Below are positions 56,460 through 64,000 of a DNA stretch of 64,000 bases, piece by piece. Position numbers and translations under genes: made by a program. Position 1 is the first letter of the stretch. Each line of letters starts with the position of its first letter. The notes under the pieces are model-generated. The model was not told where the DNA came from. It ran no database searches and saw nothing but the letters and a program-made list of their open reading frames with translations. This DNA comes from Profundibacter amoris (GTDB taxonomy: Bacteria; Pseudomonadota; Alphaproteobacteria; Rhodobacterales; Rhodobacteraceae): assembly GCF_003544895.1 (NCBI RefSeq), contig NZ_CP032125.1, positions 1 through 64,000 of the forward strand, read 5' to 3'.

Positions 56460-58706
56460 ATGAAACGTATTCCCACCAAAGAGGAAATCCTGACATGGAT
56501 TTCCGATAACCCGACCCTGACCAGCAAACGCGACATCGCCCGTGCCTTTGGCATCAAGGGCGCCGCGCGGATTGATCTGAAACGCATCCTGAAGGAACTC
56601 GAATCCGAGGGCCATCTGCAAAAGCGCCGCAAAACCTATCGCGATCCCGACAGCCTGCCGCCGGTTTCGGTGTTGCAGGTGATGGAACCCGACAGCCACG
56701 GCGATCTGTTTGCCCGCCCGATGGAGTGGCATGGCGAGGCCGAGGAACCGCGCATCCTGCTGGTGTTGAAATCATCTGATCCGGCGCTGGGCGCGAATGA
56801 TCGCATCCTTGCCCGCCTGACCGAGGTCAAAGGCGAGGATCACCGCTATGAAGGCCGCTTGATCCGGCGCATAGGCTCTAACCCGATCCGCCTTTTGGGG
56901 GTTTTTCGCAAATACGCCGAGGGCGGGCGGATCATTCCGATCGACAAAGGCAGCGACAAGGAATGGCAGGTGTCGGAACGTGACGTGAACGGCGCCAAGG
57001 ATGGCGAGTTGGTCGAGGCCGAGCGCGCAGGCCCGAAAAACCGCATGGGCCTGCCCAACGCGCGGGTCATAGCGCGGCTGGGGGATCCGTCACAGCCCAA
57101 GGCGATTTCGCTGATTGCGATCCATCAGCACGGCATCCCCGATGCTTTCCCCGACGAGGTGATTGCCGAGGCCGACAAAGCCAAACCCGCGCCGCTGGGA
57201 AAACGCGAAGACCTGCGGGATATGCCGCTGATCACCATTGATCCGGCCGACGCGCGCGACCATGACGATGCCTGCTATGCCCACCCCGATGACGACCCCA
57301 AGAACAAGGGCGGCCATGTGGTCTGGGTGGCGATTGCCGATGTGGCGCATTACGTCACACCCGGCTCGGCGCTGGACCGCGAGGCGTGGAAGCGCGGCAA
57401 TTCCACCTATTTCCCCGACCGCGTGGTGCCGATGTTGCCGGACCGTTTGTCGGGTGATTTGTGTAGCTTGCACGAAGGTGTGCCGCGCGCCTGTATCGCG
57501 GTGCGGATGGTGCTGGATGCGCATGGGCAAAAGATCAGCCACCGCTTTACCCGGGCAATGATGAAATCCGCCGCCTCGCTGAATTACGAAGAGGTGCAAG
57601 CTGCCGTTGATGGGCGACCCAACGACAAGACGAAACCGCTGCTTTCGCCAGTGTTAGAGCCACTTTATGCCGCTTATCATGCCCTGAAAACCGCCCGAAA
57701 CCACCGTCAGCCGCTGGAACTGGACCTGCCGGAGCGCAAGATCATTCTGTCGGACGAGGGCAAGGTGGTCTCGGTTGATTTTCGTGATCGGCTGGATGCA
57801 CACAAGATGATCGAGGAATTCATGGTGCTGGCCAATGTCGCTGCCGCCGAGGAACTGGTTGCCAAACGCACTCCGCTGCTGTTTCGCGTGCACGAAGAAC
57901 CCAGCCCCGAGAAGCTGGAGTCCCTGCGCGAGGTCGCGCAATCGGCAGGGCTGGTGCTGGCCAAGGGGCAGGTGTTGCAAACGCGGCATCTGAACAATCT
58001 GCTGGAACAGGCCGAGGGCACCGAGTTTGACGAACAGATCAACCTGTCCACCCTGCGGTCGATGACGCAGGCCTATTACGGGCAGGAAAATTTCGGGCAT
58101 TTCGGCCTTGCGCTGAAGAACTATGCGCATTTCACCTCGCCGATTCGCCGCTATTCCGATCTGATTGTGCATCGGGCGCTGATTTCCGCGAACAAGTGGG
58201 GCAAGGACGGGTTGTCCGAGGCCGAGATCGAGCGGCTGGAAGAAACCGCCAAGCATATTTCCGAGACCGAGCGCCGCTCGATGATGGCCGAACGCGACAC
58301 CACGGATCGTTATCTGGCGTCCTACCTGTCCGAACGGGTGGGGGCGGAATTCAATGCACGGATTTCCGGCATTGCCAAATTCGGTGTCTTTGCGCGGCTG
58401 GATGAAACGGGGGCCGATGGTCTGATCCCGATCCGCACCATCGGGCGCGAATACTACCGCTTTGATCCCGACAGCCAGACCCTGACCGGCGAGGAAACCG
58501 GCCTGACTTTGGGCCTTGGCGTGCCAGTTACGGTGCGGCTGGCCGAAGCGGTGCCGGTCACCGGCGGGCTGACGCTGGAGCTGCTGACGGTGGACGGCAA
58601 GGCCCTGCCCAAAGGCGGCGGTGGGCGGCGTGGCAAGGGGCCGGTGCGGCGAAAGGCGAATAAATCGCGCAAGAAATCGGCCAAGGTCAAGCGCAAGCGG
58701 AAATAG
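56460..58706 (+). CDS. rnr: Ribonuclease R
   Basis: RNase R is a processive 3-prime exoribonuclease that degrades structured RNA and acts in trans-translation and cold response. The 748-residue product has an N-terminal winged-helix region, cold-shock domains, and the RNB catalytic domain with Mg-binding Asp residues in DPADARDHDDACYA. RNB motifs AHFTSPIRRYSDLIVHRAL and the S1 domain (FNARISGIAKFGVFARL) follow. The end is very basic, rich in Lys and Arg. Length is family-typical. A hairpin repeat follows the stop. Confidence 0.96.
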   Translation: MKRIPTKEEILTWISDNPTLTSKRDIARAFGIKGAARIDLKRILKELESEGHLQKRRKTYRDPDSLPPVSVLQVMEPDSHGDLFARPMEWHGEAEEPRILLVLKSSDPALGANDRILARLTEVKGEDHRYEGRLIRRIGSNPIRLLGVFRKYAEGGRIIPIDKGSDKEWQVSERDVNGAKDGELVEAERAGPKNRMGLPNARVIARLGDPSQPKAISLIAIHQHGIPDAFPDEVIAEADKAKPAPLGKREDLRDMPLITIDPADARDHDDACYAHPDDDPKNKGGHVVWVAIADVAHYVTPGSALDREAWKRGNSTYFPDRVVPMLPDRLSGDLCSLHEGVPRACIAVRMVLDAHGQKISHRFTRAMMKSAASLNYEEVQAAVDGRPNDKTKPLLSPVLEPLYAAYHALKTARNHRQPLELDLPERKIILSDEGKVVSVDFRDRLDAHKMIEEFMVLANVAAAEELVAKRTPLLFRVHEEPSPEKLESLREVAQSAGLVLAKGQVLQTRHLNNLLEQAEGTEFDEQINLSTLRSMTQAYYGQENFGHFGLALKNYAHFTSPIRRYSDLIVHRALISANKWGKDGLSEAEIERLEETAKHISETERRSMMAERDTTDRYLASYLSERVGAEFNARISGIAKFGVFARLDETGADGLIPIRTIGREYYRFDPDSQTLTGEETGLTLGLGVPVTVRLAEAVPVTGGLTLELLTVDGKALPKGGGGRRGKGPVRRKANKSRKKSAKVKRKRK

Positions 58707-58714
58707 GCGGGCAG

Positions 58715-58735
58715 GCCCCGGATCAGGTCCGGGGC
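58715..58735. terminator. Hairpin between convergent rnr and GST genes
   Basis: GCCCCGGA (58715-58722) pairs with TCCGGGGC (58728-58735) over a five-base loop. No T-run is present on either side. It sits between two converging stops and may act as bidirectional terminator; the sequence also resembles a palindrome common in alphaproteobacterial gaps. Confidence 0.5.
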
Positions 58736-58742
58736 AGTGCGG

Positions 58743-59444
58743 TTATTGCGGGATATGGTAAAGCGCATCCCGCATGCGGGCGATGTAATCGGTCAGCACA
58801 GCGTCGTTTTTCACCAGATTGCTGACCTCGGTTGGTAGCGGGATCGAGACAAGGCCCGACAGCATAGGGCAAACGCTGGCATCCGCCGCCGTGGGGGAAT
58901 TGCCAAACAGATAGGGTTTATCGCCCAGTTGCAGCTTGATCGCTTGCAGGTCTCTTCCTGCTCTTTCGGCACGCTCTGCCTCGGTGAAACGCGCGATGCC
59001 TTGGGTATATAGACCAGCCTGCAATTTCTTGCGGATTTTGCCGCTGATAATCCCGCGGATCGGTTTGGGAATCGCCTCGAAAATCACATCCCGTGTTACG
59101 GCCCAGACATCATCGCGCAACCAGCGGTCAGCGACCTGATGGAAATAGAGGTGCTCCTCGGCCATGCGGATAAACGCGCGCGAGGCGGCCAGGTCACTGT
59201 CAGACAGGCCCGCATCGAACTCGGCCCCCTGTTCTTCCAGATAGCTGCGGATGTTTTCGCTGTCGGGGATCAGGCGCTCGCCCACTTTCAAAACCGGCAG
59301 TTTCTGCTTGGGCATTTTGCGCACATCGGCCAGTTTCCGTTGCCACGGTTGCCCCGACATATTCAGCAGGCAAATGGATTTGACCACAAAGGGGCTACTG
59401 CCCGGTTCGCCAAAATGGTCGGGAAAGGTTAGAAGGGTCAGCAT
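58743..59444 (-). CDS. Glutathione S-transferase family protein
   Basis: The 233-residue product has an N-terminal thioredoxin-like GST domain, with LLTFPDHFGEPGSSPFVVK at the start, KMPKQKLPVLKVGERLIPDSENI near the glutathione site and SYLEEQGAEFD. A helical C-terminal domain includes LGDKPYLFGNSPTAADASVCPML. It resembles the metaxin/Tom37-like or cadmium-resistance GST branch; substrate unknown. ATG at 59444 has AGGAG seven bases away and is preferred over GTG at 59447. It is divergent from a WYL regulator that may control it. Confidence 0.82.
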   Translation of the reverse strand: MLTLLTFPDHFGEPGSSPFVVKSICLLNMSGQPWQRKLADVRKMPKQKLPVLKVGERLIPDSENIRSYLEEQGAEFDAGLSDSDLAASRAFIRMAEEHLYFHQVADRWLRDDVWAVTRDVIFEAIPKPIRGIISGKIRKKLQAGLYTQGIARFTEAERAERAGRDLQAIKLQLGDKPYLFGNSPTAADASVCPMLSGLVSIPLPTEVSNLVKNDAVLTDYIARMRDALYHIPQ

Positions 59445-59476
59445 CACGTTTCTCCTGTGTGTTTTCCCACTGTTTA

Positions 59477-59517
59477 CAGTATCCTACTGTCAATTCCTGT
59501 CAGTATGGCGCATACTG
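59477..59517. promoter_or_regulatory. Two related dyads between GST and WYL-regulator genes
   Basis: CAGTA-tcc-TACTG (59477-59489) and CAGTAT-ggcgc-ATACTG (59501-59517) share the half-site CAGTA(T). They fill the divergent gap and are good operator candidates for the adjacent YafY-like regulator. Confidence 0.55.
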
Positions 59518-59522
59518 CCCGC

Positions 59523-60206
59523 ATGTCCCGTACTGATCGCCTGTTCCGTCTGCTGCAAGCCTTGCGCAATTTGCCGGCCCCCGTGACCGCTGCGCGGTTG
59601 GCGGAGGAAACCGGCGTGTCCGAACGCACCATCTATCGCGACATCGAAACCCTGCGTGGGGTGGGGGCGATTATTGATGGCACGGCGGGGTTTGGCTATG
59701 TGCTGACCGAAGACGCGGCCCTGCCGCCGCTGTCCTTTTCCAACGAGGAAATTGAGGCGCTGGTGCTGGGGCTGCGCGAGGTGGCGCAGATAGGTGACCC
59801 TGAACTGGCCGAGGCGGCAACTACGGCTCTAACCAAGCTGAAAGCGCGCCTGCCCGAGGGTCAGGGGCACCGGCTGAAACACGCGGTTTTGTCGGCCAAA
59901 CGGTTTGCCGAGATCCCCGCGCCAACGGTGGATGTGCCGGCCTTGCGTCGCGCGTGCTGGGATGAACGGGAAGTCGAGTTTGCCTATTGTGATGCCAAAG
60001 GGGCGCAAACCCGGCGACGGATCAAACCGCTGGGGATTACCTTTATGGATCGCTCGAACTGCCTGCTGGCCTATTGCCTGTTGCGGCACGATTTCCGGGC
60101 TTTCCGGTTGGACCGGATGATGGACCTACAAGTCACAGACCAATCCTTTCGCCCGCACCGCGTGCCGCTGTTACGCGATGCTAAACTGCATTTTGCCACG
60201 CATTAG
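59523..60206 (+). CDS. YafY-like transcriptional regulator with HTH and WYL domains
   Basis: The 227-residue product begins MSRTDRLFRLLQALRNLPAPV and has an HTH_11 domain (RLAEETGVSERTIYRDIETLRG, about 24-45, cited in part). A WYL domain follows, with CDAKGAQTRRRIKPLGITFMDRS-type strands and LLRHDFRAFRLDRMMDLQV. WYL regulators sense ligands, often nucleic acids or small molecules. ATG at 59505 is an alternative start, but it lies inside the second dyad, so 59523 is preferred. The divergent GST gene is the likely target. Confidence 0.86.
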   Translation: MSRTDRLFRLLQALRNLPAPVTAARLAEETGVSERTIYRDIETLRGVGAIIDGTAGFGYVLTEDAALPPLSFSNEEIEALVLGLREVAQIGDPELAEAATTALTKLKARLPEGQGHRLKHAVLSAKRFAEIPAPTVDVPALRRACWDEREVEFAYCDAKGAQTRRRIKPLGITFMDRSNCLLAYCLLRHDFRAFRLDRMMDLQVTDQSFRPHRVPLLRDAKLHFATH

Positions 60207-60310
60207 AGCCTGTTTGGCCATGATATGCCCATTTGAACAATCACATCTTTTCGCGAGTCGATAATCAGGTTACATTTGCTGCCAATGTATAAAAAAGAGC
60301 AGGTGTAAAA

Positions 60311-61621
60311 GTGCGCAAGATTATTATGGCCCTCGGGCTGATCGCGGGAACAGTCGCAGGGCCGGTTCTGGCAACAGGAACGCCGGTAGATGGCGCAACC
60401 AGACCAGTGGTGCGTCCAACCGTTCCGTTTACCCAAATACGTCCGGCAGCCCGCCCGCAAGAGGCCCCCTTGCCGCAAATACAGGTGGCGGCATCCAACG
60501 TCCGTTTCAAGCAATGGATCAAAGCATTTCGTGGTCGTGCGTTGGCGCGGGGGATCAGTGGCAACGTATTTGATCGTGCGTTTCGTGGCGTGAAATATGA
60601 CCCCGAGATTATTGCCAAGGACCGGAACCAGTCGGAATTTACCAAACAGATATGGGATTATCTGGATAGCGCCGCCTCCCCCGTGCGGGTCAAGAACGGG
60701 CAGGCGGCTTTGCGTAAATATGGCCGGACTCTGGACCGGATAGAAGCGCGCTATGGTGTTGATAAAGAGGTGGTTGCGGCGATCTGGGGGCTTGAAAGCG
60801 CCTATGGGGCGCATCGTGGCGATGTGGATATCATTCAGGCGCTGGCCACATTGGCCTTTGACGGGCGGCGCGGTAAATTCTTTGAGGCGCAGTTGATTGC
60901 GGCGCTGAAAATCATCCAGTCCGGCGATGTGCCCCCCCGCAAGATGAAAGGGTCATGGGCCGGCGCGATGGGGCATACGCAGTTCATTCCCACCAGCTAT
61001 CTGGCCTATGCACAGGATTTCAACGGCGATGGCAAGCGCGATATCTGGTCGAATGACCCGACCGACGCACTGGCTTCGACTGCATCCTATCTGGCGAAAT
61101 TCGGCTGGCAAAAAGGACAGCCCTGGGGGGTCGAGGTGGTTTTGCCCAAAGGGTTTAATTTCGGGCTGGCAAACCGCAAGATATTAAAAACGCCATCGGA
61201 ATGGGGCGCCTTGGGGGTTCGGGCCGCCAGTGGCAAGCCTGTTCCCAATTATGGCCGCGCCTCGATCCTGCTGCCCGCGGGATCGGCGGGGGCTGCATTT
61301 ATGATTTTCAACAATTTCTCGGTGATCGAAAAATACAACAAGGCCGACGCCTATGTGATCGGGGTTGGCCATCTGTCCGATCGTCTGGCCGGCGGCCCGC
61401 CAATCAAGGCCAGCTGGCCCCGTGGCTATGCGCCGCTGTCATTCCGGCAAAAGAAGGAAATGCAGCGCCGGTTGATCCGCAAGGGGTTCGATCTGGAGAA
61501 AGTGGACGGTATCATCGGCCCGAACACGATCAATGCCATCCGAGCGTTTCAGCAATCGGTCGGGGTAACGCCGGACGGCTACCCTTCGCAGGACTTGCTG
61601 AAGTTATTGAAACAGCGGTAA
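60311..61621 (+). CDS. Lytic murein transglycosylase, MltB family, with peptidoglycan-binding domain
   Basis: This periplasmic enzyme cleaves glycan strands to 1,6-anhydro-muropeptides. The 436-residue product starts with GTG and a signal peptide (VRKIIMALGLIAGTVAGPVLA). The SLT_2 domain has the catalytic Glu in AAIWGLESAYG and family motifs GSWAGAMGHTQFIPTSYLAYA and DFNGDGKRDIW. A C-terminal PG_binding_1 domain (about 375-435) contains DGIIGPNTINAIRAFQQSVG. AGGT lies eight bases before the start. A terminator-like hairpin follows the stop. Confidence 0.93.
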   Translation: MRKIIMALGLIAGTVAGPVLATGTPVDGATRPVVRPTVPFTQIRPAARPQEAPLPQIQVAASNVRFKQWIKAFRGRALARGISGNVFDRAFRGVKYDPEIIAKDRNQSEFTKQIWDYLDSAASPVRVKNGQAALRKYGRTLDRIEARYGVDKEVVAAIWGLESAYGAHRGDVDIIQALATLAFDGRRGKFFEAQLIAALKIIQSGDVPPRKMKGSWAGAMGHTQFIPTSYLAYAQDFNGDGKRDIWSNDPTDALASTASYLAKFGWQKGQPWGVEVVLPKGFNFGLANRKILKTPSEWGALGVRAASGKPVPNYGRASILLPAGSAGAAFMIFNNFSVIEKYNKADAYVIGVGHLSDRLAGGPPIKASWPRGYAPLSFRQKKEMQRRLIRKGFDLEKVDGIIGPNTINAIRAFQQSVGVTPDGYPSQDLLKLLKQR

Positions 61622-61631
61622 TTCCCTGTAG

Positions 61632-61649
61632 GGCGGGGTTCACCCCGCC
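61632..61649. terminator. Hairpin between convergent transglycosylase and methyltransferase genes
   Basis: GGCGGGGT and ACCCCGCC form a perfect eight-base stem with a two-base centre. It lies directly between two converging stops. T-runs are short, so termination strength is uncertain. Similar GTAGGGCGGGG-type palindromes are, as I recall, frequent in related genomes. Confidence 0.6.
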
Positions 61650-62501
61650 TTATGCCGGCTTCAGCTTGATCATCAGATAGACGTTGTTGGCCTTGAAATG
61701 GTCCGCTGTTCGGGTCTTTTCCATCAGGCGTTGGTGCAGGCGGAACCGTTTGCGTTTGCTCATCACTGTGGCCAGTGCGCGTTTGATGAACCAGCGGGTT
61801 TTGCGTTTCTTCTGGCCCAGTTCGGTATCAATCCGTGTGATGGCGTGGCCAAAGACGTTGAATAGGGCCTGTTCCAGATCGACCGAGGGGGCGACCGAGG
61901 CAGTGATGTCTTCTTCTGAGACAGTGGTTAGCGGCAATGCGGCCAGGGATTCGCGATAGGTGCCGATGCGGTGGCCCCCTCCGACGGTTGAGCCAACCTT
62001 TTGCCGTTCAAACCCTTTGGAGCGAAAGCAGTCTGAGACGATAATTTCGCCGCCCTCATCCAGATGATCGGCTGCTTTTTGCAGGGCGATATCGACGGGG
62101 ATATACTGGAAGCTTTCTGAAAACAGGCAGAGGTCGAATTTCTTGTCCACCTGCAAATCCTCGAACATACATTCATGCACCGTGGCCGCAGGTGCATTTT
62201 CACGGCAGCGCCCGGCCAGAAAGGCGCTGGGCACGACGATGTCCACGCTGTGCCCCAGATCCAGCAGCTTGCGGGCGGTTTCACCGGCGCCGCCGCCGAT
62301 ATCGAGTATCCGCAAGGGGCCATCGGGCAGCATTTTGAACAATTTGGTGGTATAGGCGTCCTGCGCGGAGCGCAAATTTCCCGCTGTCACCTCCAGCCCG
62401 TCCCACAGGCCGTAGTGCAGGTTTTCGGCACCGGTCAGCCATTTGATGAACGACAGGCCGACATCAAGGCCGATTGCGCGGGTATCTATTTTCTCTCTCA
62501 T
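61650..62501 (-). CDS. SAM-dependent methyltransferase
   Basis: The 283-residue product has a class I methyltransferase fold with motif I ILDIGGGAGETARKLLDLG, an acidic post-I residue region and FDLCLFSESFQYIPVDIAL. The N-terminus (FIKWLTGAENLHYGLWDG) recalls gamma-tocopherol-type or polyketide O-methyltransferases, and the C-terminus is basic. I cannot name the substrate. The start lacks a clear ribosome site. The gene may be read with the small secreted gene, rppH and ctpA upstream on the minus strand. Confidence 0.8.
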   Translation of the reverse strand: MREKIDTRAIGLDVGLSFIKWLTGAENLHYGLWDGLEVTAGNLRSAQDAYTTKLFKMLPDGPLRILDIGGGAGETARKLLDLGHSVDIVVPSAFLAGRCRENAPAATVHECMFEDLQVDKKFDLCLFSESFQYIPVDIALQKAADHLDEGGEIIVSDCFRSKGFERQKVGSTVGGGHRIGTYRESLAALPLTTVSEEDITASVAPSVDLEQALFNVFGHAITRIDTELGQKKRKTRWFIKRALATVMSKRKRFRLHQRLMEKTRTADHFKANNVYLMIKLKPA

Positions 62502-62540
62502 GGGGGAGGGGTTAGCGAATGGCGCGGGATATGAAAAGAC

Positions 62541-63029
62541 CTATCTGCGATCCGGATTGCAAACGCCACCCCGCAGGCATTGCAACATACGGCGTTTTTC
62601 GTCTTTGGTCGGTGTATAAAACTCTGATCCGCTACATGGGCCAATCGTCATCCTGTGGCCATACGGGGTGACTTCGAGAAAGGTCATCAACATCCCGTCC
62701 ATCGCCACAGACCCGCACCATGCGCCAGCACATGTTGTGCTTATCGCAACTGTGGTTTTGATAGGCCGGTCGAAACCGGCGCGGGTTCCTTGATGGCCGA
62801 TAAAGGTTGCGGTGAAGTTTTCGGATCGGCCGCCGACCACGTCCTCTCGTTCAGGTCCGGGAACTACATTGCGTCTGTTGGTCAAATAGCCAAATACCAG
62901 GATATAGCGTTCTTTGGCCTGGCTATGCTCAAGAAAGCTACCTTCGATAGTTGGGCGCGCGCAAGACAAGGCAAGGGCAGGCCCAGCAGTCAGGGCCAAA
63001 AGGCAGGTTATCGCCAACAGGCGTTTCAC
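62541..63029 (-). CDS. Small secreted protein of unknown function
   Basis: I do not recognise this 162-residue protein. It starts with GTG, overlapping the rppH stop as GTGA. A signal peptide ([20 protein letters not shown]) is followed by about six cysteines in the mature part (in [22 protein letters not shown] and [11 protein letters not shown]), suggesting three disulphides. The core has beta-rich segments ([22 protein letters not shown] and TTVAISTTC). Base composition matches neighbours, so it is probably a native periplasmic protein. Confidence 0.72.
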
Positions 63030-63511
63030 AGTCGCCCTTTGAATTGATCGAACACGGCTGCATATACATGCTGTTTGAAGGGAACAATCCGCTTCATCAA
63101 CTCATCCGGCTGCATCCATGTCCATTTGGAAAACTCGGGGTGTTTCAGGGCAATATTGACCTGATCGTCGCTGCCGTGAAACCGCATCAGATACCATTTC
63201 TGTTTCTGGCCACGATAGCGCCCTTTCCACAGCTTGTGCAGCAGTTCCGGTGGCAGGTCGTAGGTAACCCAGCCATCGGTTTCAGCCTCGATTGTCACCA
63301 GATCGGGGGTGACGCCGGTTTCTTCGGTCAGTTCACGCAGGGCCGCATCGCGCGGGGTTTCGCCTTTGTCGATCCCGCCTTGCGGCATTTGCCATGCATC
63401 GTTCAGCGCGTCGATCCTTTGACCGGCAAACACCTGACCGTTGCCGTTTGCCAGCACAATACCAGCGTTGGCGCGATAAGGGAGGTTTTCAATATCTTTT
63501 GGTGCCATCAT
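63026..63511 (-). CDS. rppH: RNA pyrophosphohydrolase
   Basis: RppH removes pyrophosphate from 5-prime triphosphate ends of mRNA and starts 5-prime-end-dependent decay. The 161-residue product has [17 protein letters not shown] at the start, the Nudix box [18 protein letters not shown] and [15 protein letters not shown]. Two adjacent ATGs (63511 and 63508) are possible; neither has a Shine-Dalgarno sequence. The start lies only about three bases beyond the T-run of the ctpA terminator. The small secreted gene overlaps its stop. Confidence 0.92.
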
Positions 63512-63518
63512 GTAAAAA

Positions 63519-63541
63519 GGGCCGGCGCATGTGGCCGGCCC
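63519..63541 (-). terminator. Intrinsic terminator after ctpA, abutting rppH
   Basis: GGGCCGGC (63519-63526) pairs with GCCGGCCC (63534-63541) over a seven-base loop. On the minus strand it is followed by TTTTT and then almost at once by the rppH ATG. This is a textbook terminator for ctpA and leaves no room for a separate rppH promoter downstream of it. Confidence 0.8.
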
Positions 63542-63548
63542 GTCCTTG

Positions 63549-64000
63549 TTACTGGTCTTTTGGTGCAAGGGCCGACAGCCCCTTGAGCAGATCAACCGCA
63601 TAGGCCAGTTGCGCATCTTCTTCGCGCAATTTGGCGGCCTCTTCGGCCTTGGCGCGCTCTTCCTCGATCTGGCGGCGCTCTTCTTCGGTATAGCTGTCGT
63701 TGTTCAGCGCATCGCGCAGGTCGGCTTCGGAACGGAATGCCGGGCGATCGCTGTCGATTGCATCCTTGTCCGGATTTTGCTGTGGCTGTTCGACAATGAT
63801 GTCGGGCGAAACACCCAGCCCCTGAATCGAGCGGCCGGACGGGGTGTAATACCGCGCCGTGGTCAGACGCATCGCGCCGCCGCCTTTAACAGGCATAATG
63901 GTCTGAACCGAGCCTTTGCCAAAACTTTTGGTGCCAACGACAACAGCGCGGCGATGATCCTTGAGCGCACCGGCAACGATTTCGGACGCAGAGGCGGATC
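63549..64000 (-). CDS. ctpA: S41-family C-terminal processing peptidase, C-terminal part only
   Basis: The frame is open to the right edge, so the N-terminal signal and PDZ domain lie outside. The visible 150 residues hold the S41 catalytic serine in [13 protein letters not shown] and the catalytic lysine in [36 protein letters not shown] is typical of the peptidase domain. A Glu/Ala-rich charged helix ([19 protein letters not shown]) and a short tail ending ALAPKDQ follow. CtpA-type proteases trim periplasmic proteins and peptidoglycan hydrolases. A strong terminator follows its stop. Confidence 0.92.
   Translation of the reverse strand, partial: SASASEIVAGALKDHRRAVVVGTKSFGKGSVQTIMPVKGGGAMRLTTARYYTPSGRSIQGLGVSPDIIVEQPQQNPDKDAIDSDRPAFRSEADLRDALNNDSYTEEERRQIEEERAKAEEAAKLREEDAQLAYAVDLLKGLSALAPKDQ

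Overview
The window looks like chromosomal DNA of an alphaproteobacterium of the Rhodobacterales (Roseobacter-group) type. It is GC-rich (about 60% by eye) and opens exactly on the dnaA start codon. The order dnaA-dnaN-recF-gyrB follows, and further on come typical Rhodobacterales genes: an IalB-like periplasmic protein, DUF2783 and DUF2585 proteins, a serC-serA operon, an NDH-SelD fusion and a MarR-controlled homogentisate cluster. I found no rRNA, tRNA, CRISPR array, insertion sequence or prophage. No gap between genes exceeds about 260 bases.

Layout. 1-6154: replication and repair core (dnaA, dnaN, recF, gyrB). 6182-8077: NAD salvage (pncA, pncB). 8074-10729 (minus): overlapping operon arfB, class III aminotransferase-fold enzyme, APH-fold kinase, preceded by a tiny transcription unit (18-codon ORF plus terminator). 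10990-15392 (minus): queuosine-precursor transporter, phytase-like protein, MepA endopeptidase, MFS transporter, thioesterase. 15528-18644: yggT, recQ, yaaA. 18629-20836 (minus): hybrid histidine kinase. 20993-28464: alpha-2-macroglobulin and penicillin-binding protein 1C. 28461-36921: aromatic catabolism, with marR and a thiolase on the minus strand and hmgA-maiA-fahA, an MBL protein, a flavin monooxygenase and DUF2783 on the plus strand. 36961-39248: an unknown beta-helix membrane protein and a phosphatase. 39336-43148: the serine pathway, serC-serA divergent from serB. 43243-46238: asparaginase, IalB-like protein, rlmN. 46235-50917: an AT-rich secreted orphan, a LOG protein, and selenium use for tRNA (SelD fusion convergent with MnmH). 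51052-55425: dapD and dapE with a phosphatase and a receptor-channel protein between them. 55422-64000: GNAT, glycosyltransferase, RNase R, GST, WYL regulator, lytic transglycosylase, methyltransferase, a secreted orphan, rppH and the C-terminal part of a CtpA protease cut by the right edge.

How genes work together. The 28.5-36.9 kb block converts homogentisate to fumarate and acetoacetate. Its MarR repressor gene overlaps a thiolase gene that could handle acetoacetyl-CoA, and perfect and imperfect copies of one dyad lie in the two promoters. No 4-hydroxyphenylpyruvate dioxygenase is present, so the flavin monooxygenase with its 62-residue partner may supply homogentisate by ring hydroxylation. 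Other observations of interest are a prokaryotic ionotropic-glutamate-receptor-like protein with a non-canonical pore, the small ORF unit with a maximal Shine-Dalgarno sequence ahead of arfB, and an over-represented octamer TTAGAG(A/C)C scattered through genes and gaps. All family assignments come from reading motifs; no database search was run.
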